Positions 26,599-35,188 of a DNA stretch of 64,000 nucleotides are shown here, piece after piece. Below the pieces are notes generated by a model, which did no database searches, was not told the origin of the DNA, and saw nothing but the letters and a program-made list of their open reading frames with translations. Each line of letters opens with the position of its first letter. The first letter of the stretch is position 1. Origin of the DNA: Microbacterium sulfonylureivorans (GTDB taxonomy: Bacteria > Actinomycetota > Actinomycetes > Actinomycetales > Microbacteriaceae); NCBI RefSeq assembly GCF_003999995.1, contig NZ_RJAD01000001.1:558001-622000 (forward strand), in the 5' to 3' direction. Both the position numbers and the translations under genes were made by a program.

Positions 26599-27515
26599 TG
26601 ACTACCGCAACCAACATCGCCCCGCAGGCCGAGCAGGAGCTCGACGCCGTCACCGCGAACGGCCGCCGTCGCCGGCAAGGCGCCGTCGACGACGACACCC
26701 GAAAGACCAACTGGTGGGCGACCGCACTGATCGCGGTCTGCTCGCTGACCGTCCTCATCCCGCTCTACCTCGCGGTCGTCGTCGCGCTCAAGACGCCGGA
26801 GCAGCTCACTCAGGGCACCGGCTTCGAGCTTCCCAACCCGATCCGCTGGGAGAACTTCCCCGAGGCGTGGGAGCGCACGAACTTCCCGCAGGCGCTGATG
26901 AACACCTCGATCATCACCGTCGGCTCGGTGGTGTTCACGCTGCTGACCAGCTCGGTCGTCGCGTATGCGCTGGCACGCAACATCCACCGGCCGTTCTTCA
27001 AGGGCGTGTTCTTCTACCTGCTGGCGGCGCTGTTCATCCCGTTCCCGATCATCATGCTCCCGCTCGTCAAGCAGACCGCGATCCTCGGGCTCGACAACCA
27101 GGCCGGGATGATCATCCTGTACACGATCTACGGGCTGTCGCTGAACATCTTCATCTACACGGCGTACATCCGCTCGATCCCGATCGAACTGGAGGAAGCG
27201 GCGCGCATGGACGGCGCGTCGACCTGGCGCGTGTTCTGGTCGGTGATCTTCCCGCTGCTCATGCCGATGAACGCCACCGTCGGGATCCTCACGTGCGTGT
27301 GGGCCTGGAACGACTTCATCATGCCGCTCGTCGTGCTCACCGAGCCGTCCGCTCGAACGCTGCCACTCGCACAGTACGTGTTCCAGGGGCAGTTCAACAC
27401 GGACTACACCGTGGCGTTCGCGTCCTACCTGATGGCGATGGCGCCCCTGCTGATCGTGTACATCTTCTCGCAGCGGTGGGTGATCTCCGGGGTCACCCGT
27501 GGTTCGATCAAGTGA
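26598..27515 (+). CDS. ABC sugar importer permease 2
   Basis: 305 residues, MalG type. EAA loop EEAARMDGASTWRVFW, six helices, typical C terminus (SQRWVISGVTRGSIK). Starts at the ATG in the TGATG overlap. Last gene of the GH36 operon. No ATPase follows, so a shared ATPase is expected. Confidence 0.93.
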   Translation: MTTATNIAPQAEQELDAVTANGRRRRQGAVDDDTRKTNWWATALIAVCSLTVLIPLYLAVVVALKTPEQLTQGTGFELPNPIRWENFPEAWERTNFPQALMNTSIITVGSVVFTLLTSSVVAYALARNIHRPFFKGVFFYLLAALFIPFPIIMLPLVKQTAILGLDNQAGMIILYTIYGLSLNIFIYTAYIRSIPIELEEAARMDGASTWRVFWSVIFPLLMPMNATVGILTCVWAWNDFIMPLVVLTEPSARTLPLAQYVFQGQFNTDYTVAFASYLMAMAPLLIVYIFSQRWVISGVTRGSIK

Positions 27516-27559
27516 GGCCGGCAAACCGCGTCCGATCCGGTCTACAGGCCCGGCATCTG

Positions 27560-27584
27560 CTGCCACTCTCCCTGCAGGTGGCAG
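27560..27584 (+). terminator. Hairpin after the alpha-galactoside operon
   Basis: CTGCCAC and GTGGCAG arms (7 bp, loop 11) 45 bp past the last stop. Weak and without a U tract. No gene is seen between 27516 and 27742. Confidence 0.35.
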
Positions 27585-27742
27585 GGGGTGGACGCACGAG
27601 CCTCAGGCCCGTGACGTCGATTGCTGAACAGCTTCGAAACGCCCCCTGTCGACCCAAGAAGCATCCGCTGACCGCCGACATCCCGTGGGCACATGTGGGC
27701 AGATCGCCGATTCTGAGCAAACCCGGACGGATCACGGGCAAC

Positions 27743-27765
27743 AAAAAACCCCGGCATGACCGGGG
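27743..27765 (-). terminator. Rho-independent terminator after tRNA-Met
   Basis: CCCCGG / CCGGGG stem with a 5-nt loop (27749-27765), followed on the minus strand by six T (27748-27743). Lies 12 nt past the tRNA 3' end. Confidence 0.75.
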
Positions 27766-27776
27766 CTTTCCATCTG

Positions 27777-27850
27777 TAGCGGGAGCGGGGCTTGAACCCG
27801 CGACCTCACGATTATGAGTCGTGCGCTCTCACCAACTGAGCTACCCCGCC
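27777..27850 (-). tRNA. tRNA-Met (CAT), elongator type
   Basis: 74 nt cloverleaf. Acceptor GGCGGGG pairs with TCCCGCT (G-U at both ends), anticodon loop CTCATAA on a CACGA/TCGTG stem, T loop TTCAAGC. No CCA is encoded. The D and anticodon arms look like elongator tRNA-Met rather than initiator; a lysidine tRNA-Ile is less likely. Confidence 0.93.
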
Positions 27851-27873
27851 GCGTCACATCTCGCGATGTTCCG

Positions 27874-27945
27874 AGCCCCGAGTCAGGATTGAACTGACGA
27901 CCCCTTCCTTACCATGGAAGTGCTCTGCCACTGAGCTATCGGGGC
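27874..27945 (-). tRNA. tRNA-Thr (GGT)
   Basis: 72 nt. Acceptor GCCCCGA / TCGGGGC, anticodon loop ATGGTAA on a CTTCC/GGAAG stem. Probably co-transcribed with the tRNA-Met 23 bp downstream. TATTCT at 27974-27979 could be its -10. Confidence 0.95.
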
Positions 27946-28009
27946 GTGCTGCCCGCGAGCGGGCAACTAGAAGAGAATACCAGAGCCGCGGCCCTCTTCT
28001 TAATCGGCG

Positions 28010-29638
28010 TCAGCCGCCGGTGTGCGCCCGCAGCCACGGGAGCGGGTCGATCGGCGTGGTGCCGTTCAAGAGGATCTCGAAGTGCGTGTGCGCGCCGTAG
28101 GAGCGTCCGGTGTTGCCGGTGCGGCCGAGCACCGTGCCGACTGTCACCGTCTGTCCGGGCGAGACCTGCAGCGAGCCGTACTGCATGTGCGCGTAGTGGC
28201 TCGACACCAGCTGGCCGTCGATCATGTGATCGATGATCACGTGCACGCCGTACGCGCCGCCGGCCTCGGAAGCGACGCGGACCGTGCCGTCGGCGATCGC
28301 CTGGATCGGAGCACCGGCACCGGGGGTGAAGTCGATGCCCTCGTGCATCCGGCCCGAGCGCATTCCGAAGCCGTACGACATCGTGACGCCGACCGCGAAG
28401 GGCCACTGGATCGCGGCGTTCGGGTCGTTGACGAACAGGTTCGAGAAGTTGCGGATGCCTGCCTGCGACGCGAGCTCGGCGATCGTCGTGGTGTCGTAGT
28501 CCTCGGTGCGCTCGAGGGTCACGGCCTCGGCTCCGGCGGGGGCGACGTACGCCTGGATCTGGTCGGCGTCGACCTCGGTGCCGATCGTGTCGCCGGGCGC
28601 GATGATCGACATGGACGCGTCGACCCCGCTCGCAGCGGCGACGGCCTCGGCGGGGGTGGTCATGCCGACGGTCATGAGACCGACGATGCCCATCACGCCG
28701 ACGGAGAACGACGCTGCCGTCACGCGCTTGAACGCGGCACCGCGACTCGCCCGCACCTTGCGGGGGGCGGTGTGCGCCCGCACGCGGTGCTCGTCTTCGG
28801 GCTCGGCGGTCGCCTCGGGCTCGGATGCCTGCACGGGGAGCTCGCCGGTGAAGGAGAACAGGCGCGCAGCGGCCTCGAAATCGTCGGCGGCGGATCCCTC
28901 GGCGCGTGGTGCGGCCGCTTCGGTGTGCGCGACCGGCTCGGTCTGCGCGACCGGCTCGGTCTGCGCGACCGGCTCAGCGGGTGCGACCGGCTCGGCGATC
29001 GGTGCGGCTTCCGGGACGACCTCGAAGACGGCGACTTCCTCGAGCACCGGCTCCACAACGGGCTCCAGGAGCTCGAACGGCTCGGCGGGGGCGAGCACCG
29101 CCTCGAGCAGCGGCGCAGGAGCCTCCGCGGAAGGCAGATCAGCCTGGAACGACGGCGCGGGCCGCTCGACCTCGACGGGAGCGTCCGGAGCGATCGCGGG
29201 CACCGCCACGGCGGTCTGCTCGGTCAGCTGGGGGGCACGGCGTGAACGGCGGCTCAGCGAGGGCGCCGTCGGCTCGACGGGTTCGGCGACCACCGGCGTC
29301 GCGGCTGCGACCGGCTCGGCGACGGGGAGCGCGACGGTCGGAAGCTCGAACGCCACGACCGGGCTGACAGGGGCCGCGGGAAGATCGGTGAGCGGCTGCT
29401 CGTGAGCGAGCGGCTCGGTCTCGGTCGGGATCACCGGGGCAACGGGAGCAGCGGCGGGCGCGGCATCCTTCTGCTTCTCCTCGGCCGACCGACCCCACAC
29501 GACTGCGGGCCGCTCCGACGCCGAGCCGGCGGCCTTGCGACGCAGCTCCGCGCGCGACGAACCCAGGGTCTCCGAAGCCGCCTGAACAGGCGTGGGAGAG
29601 GTCCGGCTGGATCGGCGCGTGGGCGCGGGCTCAGCCAT
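28010..29638 (-). CDS. M23-family cell wall endopeptidase with long Pro/Ala/Glu-rich stalk
   Basis: About 542 residues. The C-terminal LytM/M23 domain (about 425-540) has the zinc ligands HxxxD (HEGIDF) and HxH (HTHFE). A membrane segment near residues 310-335 (SVGMIGLMTVGMTT region) follows an N-terminal acidic stalk rich in Pro, Val, Ala and Glu, including short tandem PVAQTE repeats. This looks like an anchored peptidoglycan hydrolase with a cytoplasmic low-complexity region. ATG 29638 is the likely start though no Shine-Dalgarno is visible; a GTG at 29761 is in frame. Confidence 0.82.
   Translation of the reverse strand: MAEPAPTRRSSRTSPTPVQAASETLGSSRAELRRKAAGSASERPAVVWGRSAEEKQKDAAPAAAPVAPVIPTETEPLAHEQPLTDLPAAPVSPVVAFELPTVALPVAEPVAAATPVVAEPVEPTAPSLSRRSRRAPQLTEQTAVAVPAIAPDAPVEVERPAPSFQADLPSAEAPAPLLEAVLAPAEPFELLEPVVEPVLEEVAVFEVVPEAAPIAEPVAPAEPVAQTEPVAQTEPVAHTEAAAPRAEGSAADDFEAAARLFSFTGELPVQASEPEATAEPEDEHRVRAHTAPRKVRASRGAAFKRVTAASFSVGVMGIVGLMTVGMTTPAEAVAAASGVDASMSIIAPGDTIGTEVDADQIQAYVAPAGAEAVTLERTEDYDTTTIAELASQAGIRNFSNLFVNDPNAAIQWPFAVGVTMSYGFGMRSGRMHEGIDFTPGAGAPIQAIADGTVRVASEAGGAYGVHVIIDHMIDGQLVSSHYAHMQYGSLQVSPGQTVTVGTVLGRTGNTGRSYGAHTHFEILLNGTTPIDPLPWLRAHTGG
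28926..28998. repeat. 18-bp tandem repeat inside the M23 gene
   Basis: About four copies of an 18-bp unit (TGCGCGACCGGCTCGGTC), the last ones imperfect, encoding PVAQTE-type hexapeptides on the minus strand. Likely variable in copy number between strains. Confidence 0.8.
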
Positions 29639-29719
29639 CGGGGCGTCAAAAGGCAAGCGGGAAATGCTCTCGGGTCGTGTCGCTCGGGGGGCAACGGTAC
29701 GGTCTCGGGCAGATGACCA

Positions 29720-29743
29720 CCTTCGCCGTTCGGGCGGCAAAGG
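29720..29743 (-). other. Hairpin in the 5' leader of the M23 gene
   Basis: Nine-base-pair stem (one G-U in RNA) with a CCCGAA loop, 80 nt before the start. The 211-bp leader (29639-29849) holds no gene. It does not match a riboswitch class I know. Confidence 0.35.
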
Positions 29744-29849
29744 TAACGATCGGGTAAACACTACCCCGGGTGACCTGAGAATGCCATGAGCGCTGTGGAT
29801 AGATCCCGGCGATTCGTGCGGAATCCTTACGAAACACGCAGGTTCCTGC

Positions 29850-30644
29850 TCAGGACGCGGCTGTGAGCAGACGCTCGAAGAGCATCGGGCCGGATGCCAC
29901 GGCCAGGTCGCTCGACACGGTTCCGCCGTCTCCGGCGCCGCCCACGAGCCCTCCGGCCTCGGTCACGAGCAGCGCGCCGGCCGCGTGGTCCCACGGCTGC
30001 AGGCCGCGCTCGAAGTACCCGTCGAGCCTGCCCGCGGCGACGAAGGCGAAGTCGAGCGAGGCCGCTCCCGCCCGGCGGATGTCGCGTGCGAGCGGCATGA
30101 CGCGGGCGACGCGCGCGAGGTCGCCGGCATGGGTCGCCGGGTCGTAGCCGAAGCCCGTGGCGAGAAGCGCGCCCGCGGCGGTGGGTTCGGCGTTGACGAC
30201 GAGCCTTCGGTCTCCGAGGCGCGCGCCCTCGCCGCGCACTGCGTGGAAGAGCTCCCCCGACGCCGGGTTGAACACCACGCCCGCGACGGCCTCCCATTCG
30301 GCGGGGGTGGGCTCGCCGATCACGGCGGCGATGCTCACCGCGTACGACGGAATGCCGTAGGCGTAGTTGACCGTGCCGTCGATGGGGTCGACGACCCAGG
30401 TGACGTCGCTGGTGCCGCGCTCCGCGCCGCTCTCCTCGCCGAGGAACCCGTCGTCCGGCCGCTCGACCGCGAGACGCCCGCGGATGAGCGCCTCGACCTC
30501 GCGATCGGCGTCGGTCACGATGTCGGCGAGCGCCGACTTGGTCGCGGCGACCGCCACGCCTTCGGTGCGGCGGACCCGGGCGAGCTCACCGGCCTCGCGG
30601 GCGATGTCGATGGCGAGCGCGCCGAGGTCGTGTGCGAGAGCCAT
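29850..30644 (-). CDS. Inositol monophosphatase family enzyme
   Basis: 264 residues, full length. Metal-binding motifs in order: GEES (about 70), WVVDPIDGTVNY (about 88) and the C-terminal WDHAAG (about 211). Hydrolyses inositol phosphate, histidinol phosphate or related sugar phosphates; the exact substrate is not clear. The ATG lies six bases after TACCGT, so a leaderless mRNA is likely. Divergent from the FAD oxidoreductase. Confidence 0.9.
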   Translation of the reverse strand: MALAHDLGALAIDIAREAGELARVRRTEGVAVAATKSALADIVTDADREVEALIRGRLAVERPDDGFLGEESGAERGTSDVTWVVDPIDGTVNYAYGIPSYAVSIAAVIGEPTPAEWEAVAGVVFNPASGELFHAVRGEGARLGDRRLVVNAEPTAAGALLATGFGYDPATHAGDLARVARVMPLARDIRRAGAASLDFAFVAAGRLDGYFERGLQPWDHAAGALLVTEAGGLVGGAGDGGTVSSDLAVASGPMLFERLLTAAS

Positions 30645-30650
30645 GGGTCC

Positions 30651-30656
30651 ACGGTA
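30651..30656 (-). promoter_or_regulatory. Leaderless -10 (TACCGT) of the IMPase gene
   Basis: TACCGT followed by exactly six bases and ATG. Confidence 0.5.
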
Positions 30657-30734
30657 GCGGTCGGGCATCGACGGCGGGATGCGGCATCCGCTCGCGTCCT
30701 CGTGGATACCGCGCGGCCCCGGCCGGTGCGCGGC

Positions 30735-30740
30735 TAGCGT
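30735..30740 (+). promoter_or_regulatory. Leaderless -10 (TAGCGT) of the FAD oxidoreductase gene
   Basis: TAGCGT, six G, then ATG. The G run is too close to the ATG for a Shine-Dalgarno. Confidence 0.5.
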
Positions 30741-30746
30741 GGGGGG

Positions 30747-32336
30747 ATGGCCAGCGCCGTCCCCGCCCACACCCATGATGTCGTCATCGTCGGAGGGGGC
30801 CACAACGCCCTCGTCGCCTCCGCCTACCTCGCACGCGCCGGCCACTCGGTCGTGGTTCTCGAACGACTCGACCATGTCGGCGGCGCCGCGGTGTCCGAGC
30901 GACCGTGGGCGGGCGTGGACGCGCGCCTGTCCAGGTACTCGTACCTCGTGAGCCTCCTGCCCCGACGGGTCATCGACGACCTGGGCCTCGACATCGCGCT
31001 GATGCGGCGGCGGTACTCCTCATACACGCCCGATCCGTCCGACCCTTCGCGCGGCATCCTCGTCGACACCGCGGATGCCTCCGCCACCGCCGCCTCGTTC
31101 GGCCGCGTCACCGGTGGCACTGCCGAGGCCGGCCGCTTCGCCGCGTTCTACGACCGCATCTCACCCGTCGCCAGACACCTGTTCCCGACGGTCACCGAAC
31201 CGCTGCACCGGCGCGGCGCGGTGCGCAGGGGCCTCGGCGACGACGCACTGTGGGAGGACCTGGTGGAACGGCCGCTCGGCGAGGTGCTGCGAGCGTCGCT
31301 CGACTCCGACATCGCGCGGGGCATCGCGCTCACCGACGGGCTGATCGGCACGTTCTCCTCGGCCGACGACGAGAGTCTTCGGCAGAACCGCTGCTTCCTG
31401 TACCACGTGATCGGCGGCGGCACGGGCGACTGGGACGTGCCGGTCGGCGGCATGGGGCGCGTGAGCGGCGAGCTCGAGCGCGCCGCGCGCGCGGCCGGAG
31501 CCGACATGCGCACGAGGGCGGAGGTGACGGCGATCAGCCCCGAGGGCGAGGTCGAGGTCGTCTTCGGCGACGGACGCCCCGAGACGCTGCGCGGGCGCGT
31601 CGTGCTCAGCGGCGTCGGGCCGACTGTCCTCGCGGGTCTGCTCGGCGGCGCGAGCGCTCCTCCGCCCGCTCCCGAGGGCGCCCAGGTGAAGGTGAACATG
31701 CTGCTGCGGCGACTCCCCCGGCTTCGCGACACCGCGGTGGCTCCCGAGGCGGCGTTCGCCGGGACGTTCCATATCAACGAGACGATGACGCAGCTCGACG
31801 ACGCCTACCGCACCGCGTCGGGCGGAGGCATCCCGGATCCGCTCCCGGCCGAGATCTACTGCCACTCGCTGACGGATCCTTCGATCCTCGGTCCCGAGCT
31901 GCGGGCCTCGGGCGCCCAGACCCTGACCCTGTTCGGCCTGCAGGTGCCGCATCGGCTCGTCGCAGGGGTGGATCGGGATGCCGCGCGCGCGGCCCTGCTC
32001 GCCGCCGCCCGGGCCTCGCTCGACTCGGTGCTCGCGGAGCCCATCGCCGACATCGTGTTCCAGGCGCCGGACGGGTCGCCGTGCATCGAGGCGCGGACCA
32101 CCGCCGATCTCGAGGAGTCGCTCGGCATGGTCGGCGGCGACATCTTCCACGGGCTGCTGTCGTGGCCGTGGGCGAGCGACGACGAGCCGCTCAAGACTCC
32201 CGCCCAGCGCTGGGGCGTTTCGACGGACCACGATCGCGTCCTGCTGTGCGGCTCAGGCGCCCGGCGCGGTGGTGCGGTGAGCGGGATCGGCGGGCACAAC
32301 GCCGCGATGGCGGCCCTCGAGATGCTGCGGGTCTGA
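30747..32336 (+). CDS. FAD-dependent oxidoreductase, phytoene-desaturase/PYROXD2-like
   Basis: 529 residues. N-terminal Rossmann dinucleotide fold (VVIVGGGHNALVASAYLARAG, then VLERLDHVGGAA) and C-terminal FAD contact (GSGARRGGAVSGIGGHNAA). The overall pattern is of NAD(P)/FAD-dependent oxidoreductases related to carotenoid desaturases and PYROXD2. No carotenoid genes are nearby, so substrate is unknown. Monocistronic; the next gene is convergent and ends 11 bp away. Confidence 0.85.
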   Translation: MASAVPAHTHDVVIVGGGHNALVASAYLARAGHSVVVLERLDHVGGAAVSERPWAGVDARLSRYSYLVSLLPRRVIDDLGLDIALMRRRYSSYTPDPSDPSRGILVDTADASATAASFGRVTGGTAEAGRFAAFYDRISPVARHLFPTVTEPLHRRGAVRRGLGDDALWEDLVERPLGEVLRASLDSDIARGIALTDGLIGTFSSADDESLRQNRCFLYHVIGGGTGDWDVPVGGMGRVSGELERAARAAGADMRTRAEVTAISPEGEVEVVFGDGRPETLRGRVVLSGVGPTVLAGLLGGASAPPPAPEGAQVKVNMLLRRLPRLRDTAVAPEAAFAGTFHINETMTQLDDAYRTASGGGIPDPLPAEIYCHSLTDPSILGPELRASGAQTLTLFGLQVPHRLVAGVDRDAARAALLAAARASLDSVLAEPIADIVFQAPDGSPCIEARTTADLEESLGMVGGDIFHGLLSWPWASDDEPLKTPAQRWGVSTDHDRVLLCGSGARRGGAVSGIGGHNAAMAALEMLRV

Positions 32337-32346
32337 CCGGAGCCGA

Positions 32347-33294
32347 TTACAGCCGGTGCGGAAGCGGCGGCGGGGGCGGAAAACCTTCGTACCCGGTTCC
32401 CGGAGCAGGCGGCGCAACCGGCGCCGGCGCCGGTTCGGGCGCTCCGAAGACGTGCGCACCCGGGGTCGGGTAACCCGTGTAGTAGGCGTTCCAGTCGGGC
32501 GAGCCGTCGGGCAGCATCGGCAGCGGCGTGATGCCGTCGACGTAGTTCGGCCACGGCAGGAGCTCCTGCGGAGCACGGTCGGCGGGGGATGCGGCGAGCT
32601 GGGGCTGCGCGACGGCGGGGGCCGTCCCGTACGGCGGGTAGGCGGCGGTGCGGGGCTTCTTCGGCGCGAAGAGCACGTTCACCAACGGGATCAGAGCCGT
32701 GCCGACCGCCGCGAGGATCGCGACAGCGACGACGACGCGCCAGTAGATGTCGGGGAACCACAGATACTCGCTGAGCATGAGCGGGAGGATCAGCAGCGCG
32801 GCGAGCGAGACGACGAGGACGATCGTGATGATGGCCACGGTGCGGGTGAAGGCGGTGTCGTACCGCTGGAACGCCTTCAGGTAGAGGCGCACGTGCAGCA
32901 GGGCGAGCTGGAGGATGAGCACGATGAAGAGGAACTGGATGAATCGCGAGTAACCGCCCCACGAATAGCGCTCCGGCAGCCAGATCATCACGGCGCCGAT
33001 GAGCAGCGTGGCGATCCACACACCCATGCTCGCGAGCGCGAACCATGCGGGTCGACGAGGCGCGAGATGCGCATCGAGGATCGTCGCGCCGGCGAAGGCG
33101 ACCAGGAGCAGGATCGTCAGGAACGCGCGCCCCACGATGCCGTTCTGCTCGCCGAGGAGCACCCAGATCACGCACACGATCGCCGCCGCGATGAGTGCGC
33201 CGATGGCGACCCAGATGGCGGCGCGCAGCAGGGACGAGGTCGGGGCGTCCGCCGGCTGCGGGTGAGTCGCGGCGTGGTGATCGGGCACGGTCAT
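32347..33294 (-). CDS. Membrane protein with proline-rich C-terminal tail
   Basis: 315 residues. Six or so hydrophobic segments between residues 20 and 215 and a cytoplasmic or exposed Pro/Ala/Tyr-rich tail (about 220-315, ending PPPPPLPHRL). A clear AGGAGG precedes ATG 33294. I do not recognise a named family. Confidence 0.85.
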   Translation of the reverse strand: MTVPDHHAATHPQPADAPTSSLLRAAIWVAIGALIAAAIVCVIWVLLGEQNGIVGRAFLTILLLVAFAGATILDAHLAPRRPAWFALASMGVWIATLLIGAVMIWLPERYSWGGYSRFIQFLFIVLILQLALLHVRLYLKAFQRYDTAFTRTVAIITIVLVVSLAALLILPLMLSEYLWFPDIYWRVVVAVAILAAVGTALIPLVNVLFAPKKPRTAAYPPYGTAPAVAQPQLAASPADRAPQELLPWPNYVDGITPLPMLPDGSPDWNAYYTGYPTPGAHVFGAPEPAPAPVAPPAPGTGYEGFPPPPPLPHRL

Positions 33295-33474
33295 GGCGGT
33301 CCTCCTTGTCGCGGGCTCGACGCCTGCACGCCCATCCTGGCATGCACCGCGACCTCGCCGTGAGAGCCGGGTCCTTCGCCGGGCGCCGGTCGTCGGACGA
33401 GCGCCTGTGGAGGAGCGGATGCCTCAGCCGATCACGCGTCCGAGGCCCCCGACGAGAAGCCCGGCGAAACGGAA

Positions 33475-33499
33475 GAAGCGCCCCACAAGGGGGCGCTTC
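33475..33499 (-). terminator. Terminator after tRNA-Tyr
   Basis: Perfect 10-bp stem (33475-33484 with 33490-33499), 5-nt loop, ending 7 nt from the tRNA 3' end, followed by a T-rich stretch on the minus strand. Confidence 0.8.
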
Positions 33500-33505
33500 G
33501 TTCTG

Positions 33506-33587
33506 TGGCGAGTGAGGGATTCGAACCCCCGAATGCTGAGCAGTCTGATTTACAGTCAGATCCCTTTGGCCGCTTGGGTAACTCGCC
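33506..33587 (-). tRNA. tRNA-Tyr (GTA)
   Basis: 82 nt class II tRNA. Acceptor GGCGAGT / ACTCGCC, anticodon loop CTGTAAA, long variable arm, T loop TTCGAAT. Confidence 0.95.
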
Positions 33588-33634
33588 AGACGCACCCGTC
33601 CGACTTTTCCAGACGACCGGAGGCGCGATGCACA

Positions 33635-33640
33635 ATCATA
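33635..33640 (-). promoter_or_regulatory. -10 of tRNA-Tyr (TATGAT)
   Basis: TATGAT on the minus strand, 47 bp before the tRNA. A weak -35 (TTCGAA) lies 17 bp upstream. Confidence 0.45.
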
Positions 33641-33684
33641 CGCTGTCTCGCGGCGCGTTCGAAATCCACGCCACGAGGCCGTCG

Positions 33685-34605
33685 CTAGGTGCCGATCCGG
33701 TCGAGATCGAGAGCCTCGAGAGCCGCGGGCGTGCGCAGCAGCGCACCCTCGAACCGGCAGGTCGCGGCCGCGACATCCATCGCTGCGCGGAGCACCTCGG
33801 CCCACTCGTCCTCGCCCGACGGCTCCCGATCGAGCACGGCCTCGACGGTGGCGGCGAACGCCGCGTCGCCGGCGCCCATCGTGTCGACGATGCGGCCGGG
33901 CAGGGTGGAGACGGGGTGCGTGACGACGACGTCTCCCGCCTCGATCGTCGCCCCCGAGGCTCCCTCCGTCGCCAGGACTGCGGCGACCCCGAGGTCGACG
34001 AGCCGTGACCGCAGCGAGTCGAGAGGTTGCCCGTAGAGCAGCGCGGCGTCGTCCTCGCCCACCTTGACGAGCGCCGCTCCGGTCGCGAGGCTCTCGAACC
34101 CGCGCACGAACGCGTCCTTGTCGTGCAGCATCCCGGTCCGTGGGTTCGGATCGATCGCCACGGGTGCCCCTGCGGCGGCGAGAGCTGCGGCGAGATCGGC
34201 CGTCTGCTCGGCGTCGTCGAACGCGAAGCAGCTCACCACGACGATCGCGGCATCCGCCATCGCCTTCTGCTCCGCGTCGCCGAAGCGGATGCGGCGGCGC
34301 TGCGACGCCTCGTTGAAGACGTACTCGGGCTCGCCGCCGCCGGTTCGCGTGCTGACCGCGCGGGCGGTGCCGAGCGGTGACGTCGTCGCGACCAGGTCGA
34401 CCCCGTAGTCGGCCAGGTAGGAGCGGATGTGCGAGCCGGGCTCGTCGTCGCCGACCATGGCGATGAGCGTGGCGGGCACGCCCAGCCGGGACAGGCCCAC
34501 TGCGACGTTGAGCGCGGCACCGCCGACGAACTCCCGCACTCCGTTGTCGTCGCGCAGCTCGTCGATCAGCGCATCGCCCACGACGATCGCGCGCGCGGTC
34601 GTCAT
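33685..34605 (-). CDS. PfkB-family carbohydrate kinase (fructokinase-like)
   Basis: 306 residues. PfkB signature 2 with the catalytic Asp is present (DTMGAGDAAFAATVEA, about 240-256), and the N-terminal GGAALNVAVGLSRLG matches signature 1. Phosphorylates a sugar or nucleoside, most often fructose in this subgroup. The ATG overlaps the TGA of the upstream FBP-domain gene (ATGA), so the two are translationally coupled. Ends just upstream of tRNA-Tyr. Confidence 0.88.
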   Translation of the reverse strand: MTTARAIVVGDALIDELRDDNGVREFVGGAALNVAVGLSRLGVPATLIAMVGDDEPGSHIRSYLADYGVDLVATTSPLGTARAVSTRTGGGEPEYVFNEASQRRRIRFGDAEQKAMADAAIVVVSCFAFDDAEQTADLAAALAAAGAPVAIDPNPRTGMLHDKDAFVRGFESLATGAALVKVGEDDAALLYGQPLDSLRSRLVDLGVAAVLATEGASGATIEAGDVVVTHPVSTLPGRIVDTMGAGDAAFAATVEAVLDREPSGEDEWAEVLRAAMDVAAATCRFEGALLRTPAALEALDLDRIGT

Positions 34606-35102
34606 CGCCGGCTCCCCGCGGTCTCGAGGACGCGTCCGACGAACGCCTCGGCGCGGCGACGGGTGCCGTCGATGCGCAGGTCGACGCTCGCCCGCATCTC
34701 GCTCGGCGCCAGCGGCATCGCGAGCCGGACGTTCTCATGGCATGACAGGTCGCTGCAGATGTACGTGCCGACGCTGTCTCCGTGATCGCCCGCGTCACCG
34801 GCCTTGCGGGCCGTGAAGAGGGCGACCTGATCGGCCGGCTGCATCGTGTGGCAGAGGTTGCACATGGCCGAGCGGGCGCTCGAGGTGCCGTCGGCGGCGC
34901 GGAGCACCACTCCCCGCGTCTCACCGTCGACTTCGGCGAGCACGTAGCCTCGCCCCCGCGTGCGCGGATCGCGCCACGCGAAGAAGTCGAGGTGGTCCCA
35001 GTCGGCCAGCAGGAAGTCCGTCGGCAGGGCGACGATCCTGAGCTCGTCGGGTGAGGCGTTCACGAACGATGAACGCACGTCGTCTTCGGTCAGTGGGCGC
35101 AT
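34602..35102 (-). CDS. FBP/FusB-type treble-clef zinc finger protein
   Basis: 166 residues. The C-terminal half carries a four-Cys zinc site: CNLCHTM then ICSDLSCHENVR. This matches the domain shared by FusB/FBP proteins that bind elongation factor G, in the shorter actinobacterial form. GAGGAGG precedes ATG 35102. It may influence ribosome recycling or fusidic-acid tolerance (family inference). Confidence 0.8.
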   Translation of the reverse strand: MRPLTEDDVRSSFVNASPDELRIVALPTDFLLADWDHLDFFAWRDPRTRGRGYVLAEVDGETRGVVLRAADGTSSARSAMCNLCHTMQPADQVALFTARKAGDAGDHGDSVGTYICSDLSCHENVRLAMPLAPSEMRASVDLRIDGTRRRAEAFVGRVLETAGSRR

Positions 35103-35188
35103 GGCACCTCCTCGCGCCCCCCAGTCTACGAACGACGGATGCCTCCGCCACCCGTGAACCGGGGCGGAGGCATCCGATCGACGCGTGC

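Noticed and set aside
27508..27817. Possible small proteins over the tRNA-Met region (ending AGAGLEPATSRL)
   Set aside because: This is the usual spurious reading across a tRNA gene; no start or coding bias of its own.
29639..29849. Possible c-di-AMP (ydaO) riboswitch upstream of the M23 peptidase
   Set aside because: The context is right and one hairpin is present, but I could not find the conserved ydaO core segments.
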